From assembly GCF_047238105.1 (NCBI RefSeq), contig NZ_JBDFMD010000001.1, positions 558,001 through 622,000 on the forward strand: DNA of 64,000 nt, written 5' to 3'. Shown here one piece after another: positions 25,688 to 33,891 of this stretch (position 1 is the first letter of the stretch; every line of letters starts with the position of its first letter). The DNA comes from Paenibacillus_D sp047238105 (GTDB lineage Bacteria > Bacillota > Bacilli > Paenibacillales > Paenibacillaceae). A model generated the notes under the pieces. It ran no database searches and was not told the origin of the DNA. It saw only the letters and a program-made list of their open reading frames with translations. Both the position numbers and the translations under genes were made by a program.

Positions 25688-27130
25688 TTAATGCGAGCCG
25701 CGCAGCCACGCCTGAATCTCCTGCTCCGTCGGATCCACCGGATCCGCCTGCAGTCCCGGGATATATTTGCAGGCTTCGAACAGAACTGGCACGATATCGG
25801 CATGGATGCCCACAGCGTGATGGACATAAGGTCCTTCCACCAGCTTATGCTCCCACAACGGCCAGTCGTTGACCTCCACCCACACATATGAGCCTCTTGT
25901 GAAAGGTCCTTCGATGCCCTTCGCACGTCCGAGGAACAGCGAGTACTCGCCATGGTCGCCGTCGAAGCGCACGATACTTATGCTGCCTCCGCGAATCTCA
26001 CCTTCATGCGTGCCCGGCGAATGGTCGTCGAACAGGAAATGCTTGCGGAGCTTCGGCTTGTCGCCTTTTTCCTGCTCAACAGACAGGCTGACGGGAAAGT
26101 TGCCGCAATGGAACAGCAGCTCCCCGTTAGGGTTATCCGGATGACGGATCGTCAGGTCGGCGAAGAAGGTCGGCGTCTGATTAAGCGCAGCGGCTTGAGC
26201 CAGGATCGATGTGATCGCGCCGTGGATATCGGTCTCGCATGTCACCGGAATCTGCTCATCTGTGAGAATCGCATTGGCCAGACAAGGCATGATGCCCATC
26301 GCATCCTGCAGCGAAGACCAGCATTGGATGGCGATAGCTGTACTTCTCGTGTCGCTGGCATATCGTTTCATGGCTGTCTTGAGAGCGGCGATGCGGCGGA
26401 CCGCTTCATCCGTCACCTCGGACGTATCGAGCGCCCTTCTGATGTAAGCGATGGCTTCTTGCAGCTCAGGCGAGTCGCCCTTCTCTATCTTGGTAGTGGC
26501 GCGCTGGATATCCACCAGCGTGATCGGGTGCAGCTCGATGCCGAAGCGCTCCAGCAATTCGCCTTCATTGCACATCATCGTCCAAAAAGACGACGGACGC
26601 GGGCCGATCTGCAGGATGCGCAGCTCCCGGAAAGCTTTGACCGCATGAGCAGCACCGATGAAGTTGACGAATCCGCGTTCGAACACCGGGTCATCGATGC
26701 GACTGTTCGTAATATAGGTGAAAGGCACGTTGAAGCGTCTGAGCACCTTGCCGGTGGCGAACAGCCCGCATTGCGTATCCCGCAAGCGCATGCCGTCTTC
26801 GAGCGGCGCTTCGTCGCGCGGACCCCAGAGCAGGACAGGCACGCCCAGCGCTTTGCCTACCCTTGCGACCGTATCTTCCGTGCCGAAGTTACAGTGCGGA
26901 AAAAACACAGCGTCAACTTTGACCGCCCGGAACCGCTCGATGATCGCCTCGGCGCCAATCAGATCGTCAAACAACAATCCTTCCTCATTGATGCCCTCCA
27001 AATCCACGATGTCAATATCAAGGCCGAAGCTCTCGATTTGTTCGCGGATCAGCACCTTATAACGGTGAGCATCCTCCGTGCTGAATACAAAACGACGCGT
27101 GGGGGCATACCCCAATGTAAATCTGGCCAC
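25688..27130 (-). CDS. L-fucose/L-arabinose isomerase-like protein
   Basis: 480 aa. The layout fits the fucose isomerase-like fold: an N-terminal Rossmann-like part with KVDAVFFPHCNFGTEDTVARVGKALGVPVLLWGPRDE, a middle domain, then a C-terminal part with CWSSLQDAMGIMPC, PVTCETDIHGAITSILAQAA and GELLFHCGNFP, where Glu, Asp and His residues can bind Mn2+. GTG 27130 is chosen because GAGGGAG lies eight bases ahead; the ATG at 27154 precedes that site. It is first of the minus-strand operon and divergent from a LacI gene. The substrate is unknown. Confidence 0.8.
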   Translation of the reverse strand: MARFTLGYAPTRRFVFSTEDAHRYKVLIREQIESFGLDIDIVDLEGINEEGLLFDDLIGAEAIIERFRAVKVDAVFFPHCNFGTEDTVARVGKALGVPVLLWGPRDEAPLEDGMRLRDTQCGLFATGKVLRRFNVPFTYITNSRIDDPVFERGFVNFIGAAHAVKAFRELRILQIGPRPSSFWTMMCNEGELLERFGIELHPITLVDIQRATTKIEKGDSPELQEAIAYIRRALDTSEVTDEAVRRIAALKTAMKRYASDTRSTAIAIQCWSSLQDAMGIMPCLANAILTDEQIPVTCETDIHGAITSILAQAAALNQTPTFFADLTIRHPDNPNGELLFHCGNFPVSLSVEQEKGDKPKLRKHFLFDDHSPGTHEGEIRGGSISIVRFDGDHGEYSLFLGRAKGIEGPFTRGSYVWVEVNDWPLWEHKLVEGPYVHHAVGIHADIVPVLFEACKYIPGLQADPVDPTEQEIQAWLRGSH

Positions 27131-27480
27131 AACATCCACTCCCTCGGCAAACATCCCTTCGACTAAACCATTACTAAAAAAATATTAATCACACATCTAC
27201 ATTCAACCCAAGCAATCGCTTTCAAAGAAAACGTTTAGCTAATACTATCATGATAATTTATATTCGGTCAATTTTATTTTATATAAAACGATCTGTTTTT
27301 TAGTTCCGACTTCAAACACATGATCGTCTCATCGAGAGGCAATGAAGCGGCCTTCACCCATAAGAAGGCCGATTAATTACGATCTATAGCGTTTGATCCA
27401 GAAAAGATTTAGGTAATTCGGTTGTATATTTTAGTTGCACATAGTAAGATTTAGTTAGCCATTAAGGAGGGATTCGCCCT
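27131..27480. other. Divergent regulatory region: isomerase operon / lacI
   Basis: 350 AT-rich bases with no gene. It contains paired ACTAAA boxes (27162, 27173), a near-cre site (27211-27224), an AAACGTTT palindrome (27229-27236), an 8-bp hairpin CGGCCTTC/GAAGGCCG (27348-27371), and paired TTTAGT boxes (27430, 27450). Confidence 0.6.
27211..27236 (-). promoter_or_regulatory. Near-cre site next to LacI-type half palindrome
   Basis: Read on the minus strand, TGAAAGCGATTGCT (27224-27211) matches 12 of 14 positions of the CcpA cre consensus. Just beside it is AAACGTTT (27229-27236), a CG-centred palindrome of the kind LacI-family repressors bind. Both lie 80-110 bases upstream of the isomerase gene. 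Confidence 0.5.
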
Positions 27481-28545
27481 TTGATCAAAATCGAAGATAT
27501 CGCAAAATATGCCAACGTATCCAAATCCGCTGTGTCTCTGGCTCTGAACGGCAAGCCGGGGATCAGCCAGCAGACCCGGGCCAATATTCTGCGCATCGTC
27601 AAGGAAACCGGCTACGTCCATCGTACAAGCCGTACTGAGAAGCAGCACGCCACTGGCACCGCTTTGCGGTTTGTCGCTTGTACGCATGCCGGGATCGTCC
27701 TGGAGCATTTTAACCAGCAGCCTTTCTTCATGGAGCTGATCCATTATATCGAGGATAAATGTCGCAAACGCGGCTTATCCCTGCTCGTCCACGCTCTGCC
27801 CGCCGACGAGGCGGAGGCCGGGATCGCCGCTTTGGAGCAGGACCAGCCTTCGCAGGGGATCATCCTGCTCGGCACCAACCTGACCAAGCTACAGGTCGAA
27901 GCGCTCGCCGCCCGTCACCGGAACCTGATCGTGCTGGACACGTGCCACGATACGCTCAGCGCCAACTTCGTCGTCATGAACAACACGCAAGGCGCCCATC
28001 AGGCTGCCGGTCACCTGGCAGAGCAAGGGCACAAGAGGATCGGGCTCGTGCAGTCGCAAGTCCGTATGCACAACTTTGACGCCCGCAAGCAAGGCTTCCT
28101 CCAGGCATTGGCGAGTGCCGGCCAGGAGGTCCGCGACGAAGACGTCTTCACCGTCTCGCCAACTGTCGTCACCTCGCAGCCAGATCTCGTGGAAGCGCTC
28201 CGCAGCCGTCTCGAAGATCTGCCGACCGCCTTGTTCTGCGAATGCGACTATATCGCAATCAGTGTCATCAAAACGCTTGGCGAGCTGGGCTTGCGGGTGC
28301 CGCACGACATATCTGTCGTCGGTTTTGACAACATTCACGAGTCAGTCGTGATCTCTCCTGAGCTGACGACCATCCATGTCGAGAAGGAAGCGATGGCCGA
28401 GCTTGCGGTAGCCAGACTGATGGAGCCGGCGTCGATTATGCCGGGCATCACCAGCAAGACTGTGGTTGATACCCGTCTTGTCGTCCGCAAATCTTCTCAA
28501 GCCCCGCCAGTCGCCTCCCGCGGCTCAGTGACCGCCCAGCCTTAA
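27481..28545 (+). CDS. LacI-family transcriptional regulator
   Basis: 354 aa. The N-terminal HTH (IKIEDIAKYANVSKSAVSLA, residues 2-21) is followed by a sensor domain with LEQDQPSQGIILLGTN, VMNNTQGAHQAAGHLAEQGHKRIGLV, FCECDYIAISVIKTLGELGLRVPHDISVVGFDN and ELTTIHVEKEAMAELAVARL. The start is TTG at 27481 with AAGGAGG ten bases upstream. It is divergent from the isomerase/transketolase/kinase operon, its most likely target. Confidence 0.92.
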   Translation: MIKIEDIAKYANVSKSAVSLALNGKPGISQQTRANILRIVKETGYVHRTSRTEKQHATGTALRFVACTHAGIVLEHFNQQPFFMELIHYIEDKCRKRGLSLLVHALPADEAEAGIAALEQDQPSQGIILLGTNLTKLQVEALAARHRNLIVLDTCHDTLSANFVVMNNTQGAHQAAGHLAEQGHKRIGLVQSQVRMHNFDARKQGFLQALASAGQEVRDEDVFTVSPTVVTSQPDLVEALRSRLEDLPTALFCECDYIAISVIKTLGELGLRVPHDISVVGFDNIHESVVISPELTTIHVEKEAMAELAVARLMEPASIMPGITSKTVVDTRLVVRKSSQAPPVASRGSVTAQP

Positions 28546-28572
28546 CCGGTGCGATGGATCGGATGCCGATCT

Positions 28573-28628
28573 GCCGCTGTGGTCCGCTCAGCTCCTCGCT
28601 GGGCGGCGCTTCACAGCGGCTTTTTTTT
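28573..28628 (+). terminator. Terminator of lacI
   Basis: Outer stem GCCGCTGT (28573-28580) with ACAGCGGC (28613-28620), an inner 9-bp stem with one mismatch, then eight T's (28621-28628). Confidence 0.88.
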
Positions 28629-28714
28629 GCGTGCGGAGGGTGGCCGCGCCAACGGCGAGCAGCCGGACCCCAGGGGATCCGGCTTCATGCTCTTTATTCT
28701 TGGAGGCCAGTACG

Positions 28715-31393
28715 CTACTGCAACACAGCTGATCGCTCGCAGACGATCGTGTAGCTGCCCGACCCGACATGGAGCACGGTCTCCTCTTCACCGGTACGAA
28801 TCAGGCGGCAATCGCCATCCTCGGCTGGCTGTGCCCCATCGACAGTCACCTGGCGGCCAGGCACATGGACCTCGGCGGTCGTTCCTGGCGGGATCGTGAC
28901 TTGCAGCTTGAGTGTACCGTCCTCCTGAAGCTCCCACTCGCTCCTGATCGTACCGTACAACGATTCGTATGATGCCTTGACCCAGGTCAGACGGCCGCCG
29001 GGACGCGGCTTGATCAGCGTATGGCGGAAGCCCGGTGCAGACGGGTCGGCCTCGATACCGGCCATGTAGCGGTACATCCACTCGCCCACGGAACCTAGCG
29101 AATAGTGATTGAACGAGTTCATCGACGGTGTCTGGAAGCCTTTGTGCTCGGTCCAGCCGTCCCAACGCTCCCAGATCGTCGTGGCGCCGTGCTTGATCGA
29201 ATACATCCAGGACGGGAAGGATTCCTGCGTCAGCAGCTCATAAGCGACATCCAGTCGGCCGTTATCCGTCAGCGCCGGCAGCAGATAGCCGACCCCGAGG
29301 AAGCCTGTCGACAGCCGGCTGCCGCGGAGGCGGATATCCGATACCAGATGCTCGAGCGCCTTGCTGTGGAGTTCCCCCTCGAGCAGTCCGAATTGCAGCG
29401 CCAGCACATAGACGGTCTGCGTATCGCCGTGGATACGTCCGTCTTCGCTTACGAAGGCGCGGCGGAAGGCCTCTGCAATTTCGCCGAACAACCCTTCATA
29501 ATGCGCCTTGTCCTCCTGTTTGCCCAGGACGCCGGCAATCCGCGAGAGCAGTTTGGTGCTGTAGCCGAAATACGCTGTAGCCAGCACCTCATTCGGCGTA
29601 TCCGCATCGATCGACAGCCAGTCTGCATAGTTGGCATAGCCGGGACGCACGAGCTCCTCGCTGTTGCTCCGCAAATATTCGACCCAGCGGACCATCGCAT
29701 CGTAATGACGCTCCAGTACCTGCGTGTCGCCATACATCAGATAGAGCGTCCATGGGATGATGACGCCGGCGTCGCCCCAGCCCGAATTGTCCGGCGCGTA
29801 CCAGTTCAGCCGCGTATTCCACATTTTGAACCGGCTCCAGCCGCCGTCCGGCGCGACATCCGTGAAGGCTCCGGAAGGCTGCTGCGCGTCGATCAAGTCC
29901 CATACATACTTGGTAAAGAACCTCGACACATCCATATTGTAGGACGCGGTCCGGGCAAAGATCTGGGCATCCCCCGTCCAGCCCAGCCGCTCGTCGCGCT
30001 GCGGGCAATCGGTCGGCACGGAGAGGAAGTTGCCCCGTTGTCCCCAGGTAATATTGCTGTACAATTGATTGACCATTGCATCCGAAGTTTCCAGCCGTCC
30101 CGTAACCGGCGTGTCCGAGTGCACGACCTTGCCCGTAATATCGTCCAATGACGGCACGCCGGGATAGCCGATCACCTCGACATATCGGAAGCCCTGGAAC
30201 GTAAAGTGCGGCTCATACCGCTCCTCGCCTTCCCCCTTCATCACATAATGATTCTGCTGAACGGCCTTCCGCAGATTGTCCAGATAGAGCGTGCCGTCCG
30301 GCTTCAGCACTTCGGCATGACTTAGCGTAATCCTGGTGCCCCGCAGCCCGGAAGCCTTCACTTCCGTCCAGCCGACCATATTCTGTCCCATGTCAAAAAT
30401 GTACGTCCCGGCAGCCGTCTTCCTGACGTCGATCGGACGGACCGTCTCGGTGATCCGGACAGGCGGTTCGACCATCGATACCAGCAGGCCATTGTAGCCC
30501 GGACGGACATCCGGCTGCTCCCAGAACGAATCGTCATATCCCGACCGGCTCCAATCGCCCAGCTCCAGCCGCGCATCGTAGCTCTCTCCCTTGATCATAT
30601 CCGAGTAAATGATCGGTCCGCGCGCGGTCTTCCAGGTACTGTCCGTCACGACGATGTCTTTGGTGCCGTCCGTATACTCGATGACCAGCTGCAGGAGGAA
30701 AAACGGCCGTTCGCCGTATACCTTGCTGCCCAGCATGCCGACGGTGCCGGCATACCAGCCATCGCCCAGGATGGCTCCGACAGCGTTGCCGCCCTCCACC
30801 ACATGGTCCGTGACGTCCAGCGTCTGCACCTGGGTCCGCTTGTCATAATCGGTCCAGCCCGGGGCAAACAGCTCGCCGACAACTTGACCGTTGATCTGCA
30901 GCTGATAGAGACCAAGCGCCGTAGCATAAGCAGTCGCTCGGCCGATCGCCCCTTTGGTCTCAAATGCTTTGCGGACATAAGGCGAAGGCTGCAGCTCCAC
31001 ACCGGGTTCCGTCTTGCGTCCGACCCATTTGGCTTTCCAACTGATACGCTCCAGCAACCCCATAGACCAATAGGCCGGCTCGCTCCAAGGCGAGACGTTA
31101 CCGGCGCCGTCCCAAACCCTGACCTTCCAGTAATAAAGCCTCTCCGACTGCAGCGGCTGTCCGGCATACAACACATGAGTGGATGCTGCGGATTCCACCT
31201 TGCCGCTGTCCCACACATCCCCTTCATCGCGCTGCAAGACGGCCGCATCCGATGCGACCAGGATCTGATAAGCGGCTTGCGCTGCCGAACGCGCATCGGA
31301 CTGCAGCTGCCAGAACAGCCGGGGAGTCCTGGTGTCGAGACCGAGCGGATTCACCCTGTACTCCGTCTTGCAGTTCACGGCTTGCACAGTCAT
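28715..31393 (-). CDS. Alpha-L-rhamnosidase, GH78
   Basis: 892 aa. The order is typical: an N-terminal fibronectin-like domain (NPLGLDTRTPRLFWQLQSD), beta-sandwich domains with YKVRVWDGAG-like and DPGWTDYDKR-like segments, then the (alpha/alpha)6 catalytic domain with GNFLSVPTDCPQRDERLGWTGDAQIFARTA, DNSGWGDAGVIIPWTLY, and a C-terminal GVGEWMYRYMAGIE-type block. The DERLGWTGD motif carries the GH78 acidic residues. No signal peptide is visible, so it probably acts on imported rhamnosides. ATG 31393 overlaps the upstream stop (ATGA). Confidence 0.93.
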   Translation of the reverse strand: MTVQAVNCKTEYRVNPLGLDTRTPRLFWQLQSDARSAAQAAYQILVASDAAVLQRDEGDVWDSGKVESAASTHVLYAGQPLQSERLYYWKVRVWDGAGNVSPWSEPAYWSMGLLERISWKAKWVGRKTEPGVELQPSPYVRKAFETKGAIGRATAYATALGLYQLQINGQVVGELFAPGWTDYDKRTQVQTLDVTDHVVEGGNAVGAILGDGWYAGTVGMLGSKVYGERPFFLLQLVIEYTDGTKDIVVTDSTWKTARGPIIYSDMIKGESYDARLELGDWSRSGYDDSFWEQPDVRPGYNGLLVSMVEPPVRITETVRPIDVRKTAAGTYIFDMGQNMVGWTEVKASGLRGTRITLSHAEVLKPDGTLYLDNLRKAVQQNHYVMKGEGEERYEPHFTFQGFRYVEVIGYPGVPSLDDITGKVVHSDTPVTGRLETSDAMVNQLYSNITWGQRGNFLSVPTDCPQRDERLGWTGDAQIFARTASYNMDVSRFFTKYVWDLIDAQQPSGAFTDVAPDGGWSRFKMWNTRLNWYAPDNSGWGDAGVIIPWTLYLMYGDTQVLERHYDAMVRWVEYLRSNSEELVRPGYANYADWLSIDADTPNEVLATAYFGYSTKLLSRIAGVLGKQEDKAHYEGLFGEIAEAFRRAFVSEDGRIHGDTQTVYVLALQFGLLEGELHSKALEHLVSDIRLRGSRLSTGFLGVGYLLPALTDNGRLDVAYELLTQESFPSWMYSIKHGATTIWERWDGWTEHKGFQTPSMNSFNHYSLGSVGEWMYRYMAGIEADPSAPGFRHTLIKPRPGGRLTWVKASYESLYGTIRSEWELQEDGTLKLQVTIPPGTTAEVHVPGRQVTVDGAQPAEDGDCRLIRTGEEETVLHVGSGSYTIVCERSAVLQ

Positions 31394-32316
31394 TTCAATC
31401 CCTCCAGTTCCTTGTATCTCTCCGCCCATAATTGCAGTTTGGCGTACATGTCCTCCAGGATAAATCGAGAATCGACGTAACGGTATACCCGTAACTGGCG
31501 TGGCGCGCCTGCGGGACGCTCCCCATAGCTCAAATCTTCTCGTACGTATGGCGGATCAACCAGATCGTAATCGTCATCATGATCATCAAGCAGCAGCCCC
31601 ACCGCAGGCGAATCGCCGAGATGCCACATCTCCCCTTTGGGCCAGCGGGGCCCGTGATGAGGCAAATGATTAAACGCGTCCAGTTGATCATACAGGTAAC
31701 GTCCGATTTCGCCATATGGACGTACGCGGACAGCTAACTCTGCCAGGGAGACACGCATCATTTTGTAGACGTTCTTCGGCACCTGCCAGAGCGGGATCGG
31801 GGAACCAAAGACGACATTGGCTGCGTGACGGTCAATCCCCATATTGAACTCCGTCCCGCCCTCGGGATAGGCGCCTCCGCCGATCCAGATCACCGTCAGC
31901 CGGTCCGCAATGCGCGGCTCATGCAGATAAGCGGCTGCCAGATCGGTAAGGGTGCCGAGGAAGATCGCATAGAGCGGCGTGTCGTCTTCCTTAAGCGCCT
32001 CCCTGATGATCAGCTCGGCGCCTTCAGACATTACTGGCGTCTCTTCATCCGGCAGCGCCCCAGTGGCGCCGCGAAAAACTTTGGAAGCGCTTTCCATACG
32101 CATCAAGCGCATCACTTTACGGATTTCTGCGTAAGATTCCTCCATGGTCGTTTCCGTACGGGTGCCGAAATGCGCGGCAATGATGCCGGCGATCCGAAAC
32201 CGCGGCGTTAGCAGAGCATGGGCAATGGCGTACTGGTCATCGGCTTCGTTTTTGGCATCCGTGTTGATGATCAGTCGAATCCGCTTGCTCTCGGGCACAT
32301 CAAAAGGCATCAACAT
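31390..32316 (-). CDS. Nucleoside-hydrolase-like protein
   Basis: 308 aa. It begins IRLIINTDAKNEADDQYAIAHALLTP, a variant of the DxDxxxDD calcium/ribose site of nucleoside hydrolases, and continues with LYAIFLGTLTDLAAAYLHEP and IGGGAYPEGGTEFNMGIDRHAANVVFGS, the conserved EFN-x-xxD block. The fold call is good. In this operon with GH78 it may hydrolyse a glycosidic link to something other than a nucleobase; that is inference. AAGGGG precedes the ATG. Confidence 0.8.
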   Translation of the reverse strand: MLMPFDVPESKRIRLIINTDAKNEADDQYAIAHALLTPRFRIAGIIAAHFGTRTETTMEESYAEIRKVMRLMRMESASKVFRGATGALPDEETPVMSEGAELIIREALKEDDTPLYAIFLGTLTDLAAAYLHEPRIADRLTVIWIGGGAYPEGGTEFNMGIDRHAANVVFGSPIPLWQVPKNVYKMMRVSLAELAVRVRPYGEIGRYLYDQLDAFNHLPHHGPRWPKGEMWHLGDSPAVGLLLDDHDDDYDLVDPPYVREDLSYGERPAGAPRQLRVYRYVDSRFILEDMYAKLQLWAERYKELEGLK

Positions 32317-32355
32317 GATATGTATCCCCTTTCACAAAACAATGAAGGTTCGTAT

Positions 32356-32371
32356 ACTAAACAGTTTTAGT
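32356..32371. promoter_or_regulatory. ACTAAA-N4-TTTAGT operator candidate, nucleoside hydrolase/GH78 operon
   Basis: A perfect inverted repeat of the ACTAAA box, 40-55 bases upstream of the nucleoside-hydrolase start. Further boxes lie at 32453-32458 and 32468-32480 (ACTAAAATTTAGT). Confidence 0.5.
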
Positions 32372-32481
32372 CTTTGCAAGGCATGAATTTCGTTTCAATC
32401 CATGAATTATCGTATCATGACGTCAATTTATCGTCAATGTTTTTTCTATAAATTTAGTTATGCGGAAACTAAAATTTAGTC

Positions 32482-32509
32482 ACCCTCCAGGACAGCTGTC
32501 TTGGAGGGT
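32482..32509 (-). terminator. Terminator of glcF
   Basis: A 13-bp stem (32482-32494 with 32497-32509, one G-T pair) lies directly after the glcF stop. The minus strand then reads GACTAAATTTTAG. Confidence 0.7.
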
Positions 32510-32517
32510 AACTGGTG

Positions 32518-33891
32518 TCAAATCGGTCTAACGAGCCTGTCATGAAGGAAATCAACAATATGCTGGGTCTCACGCCCCCCGCCATGCCGCCGGTCGCCCA
32601 GCTTCATCTGCAGCAGGCAGCCAGGGTTGCTGGTGAGGACGACAGCAGCGCCGGTCGACTCGACCTGCGACATTTTGGCCTCCAGCAGTTGACCAGCCAT
32701 CTCTGGCTGAGTAATGTTATATATCCCTGCTGATCCGCAGCAGCGGTCCGCTTCCGGGAGCTCGACGTACGTCACGCCCTCGACACTTCGCATCAAGGCG
32801 CGAGGCGCATCGGAGGAGCGCATCACGTTGCGCAGATGGCATGAATCCTGATAAGTGATCCGGACGCCGCCATCCCCGGCAGGCGCTGCCGACGTGTCGC
32901 AGAAGCTCGGCAGTCTGCCGTGACGCACCAGCAGCTCGCTCACATCGATGACACGGGAAGCAAACCACCTGGCGCCCTCCTCCCAGTCCCTGTCCCGGTG
33001 CAGCAGATGGTCGTATTCGACCAGACTGGCTCCGCAGCCGCCGGCATTGGAGACGATATACTCCACGCCGGCTTCTTGGAAAGCTCTTATGTTGCCGCGT
33101 GCGAGCGCACGCGCGTCCTCTGTCTCCCCGCTATGCGCGTGAAGCGCACCGCAGCAGTTCTGGGTTTCGGGGATGATCACCTCAAACCCCGCCGCTGTCA
33201 GCAGCTCTACCGTCTTGACGTTGGTATCTGTGAACATGACATCCATAATACAGCCCCTGAACAACCCTACCACGGCCACTCGCTCGCCCTTGGCCGGATG
33301 ACGGGCGCCGATCCGGTCGATGACGCCTTTGCCCGATGCCTCGGGAAGGATCGACTCCATCTCGGCCAGATGAGCCGGCAGCAGCTTCAGCATGCCGCTC
33401 CCGCGCGCCAGCCGCTGCAGACCCGTGCGCTGATAGAGTGCCATGGCTCCGCCGAGCAGCTGCATCCGCTTCTGCTTGGGGAATACGCCGCGGAACATCG
33501 TCTTGCGCAGCCCCTTTACCCACCAGCGGTGGCTGTCCGTATGATCCTCGATGGCGTCTCGAGTCTGCTCGATCAGCTGGCCGTACTTGACATCCGCTGG
33601 ACAAGCGGGCTCGCAGGCGCGGCAGCCGAGACAGTGATTCATCTGTTCCTCGAATGCGGCATCCGGGTCCATGATCCCGTCGGCCACCGCCTTCATCAGG
33701 GCGATCCTGCCTCGCGGCGACTCGGCTTCGATCCCGGTCTCGCGGAACGTCGGACAAGCCGGCAGGCAAAAGCCGCAGCGCATACAGTTGGTCAGCTGAT
33801 CCTCATCGAGTCGCAGCCGGAGTTTCTCGGCAAGCGGATTAAGCTTTGTAAGATCATTTGATGCCTCGGGTTTTATCTTCGTCTCAGCCAC
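32518..33891 (-). CDS. glcF: Glycolate oxidase iron-sulfur subunit
   Basis: 457 aa. Two 4Fe-4S motifs near the N-terminus (CMRCGFCLPACP at about 36-47 and CLGCRACEPACP at about 87-98) are followed by two CCG domains (NCCGALHAHSG; RCCGSAGIYN). This is the electron-transfer partner of the FAD subunit, passing electrons from glycolate or lactate to the quinone pool. Its start overlaps the glcD stop by eight bases. No glcE is present, as is usual in Firmicutes. Confidence 0.92.
   Translation of the reverse strand: MAETKIKPEASNDLTKLNPLAEKLRLRLDEDQLTNCMRCGFCLPACPTFRETGIEAESPRGRIALMKAVADGIMDPDAAFEEQMNHCLGCRACEPACPADVKYGQLIEQTRDAIEDHTDSHRWWVKGLRKTMFRGVFPKQKRMQLLGGAMALYQRTGLQRLARGSGMLKLLPAHLAEMESILPEASGKGVIDRIGARHPAKGERVAVVGLFRGCIMDVMFTDTNVKTVELLTAAGFEVIIPETQNCCGALHAHSGETEDARALARGNIRAFQEAGVEYIVSNAGGCGASLVEYDHLLHRDRDWEEGARWFASRVIDVSELLVRHGRLPSFCDTSAAPAGDGGVRITYQDSCHLRNVMRSSDAPRALMRSVEGVTYVELPEADRCCGSAGIYNITQPEMAGQLLEAKMSQVESTGAAVVLTSNPGCLLQMKLGDRRHGGGRETQHIVDFLHDRLVRPI

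Noticed and set aside
28661..28684. 7-bp stem AGCCGGA/TCCGGCT downstream of the GH78 gene
   Set aside because: Short, without a U-tract on the relevant strand; not enough to call a terminator.
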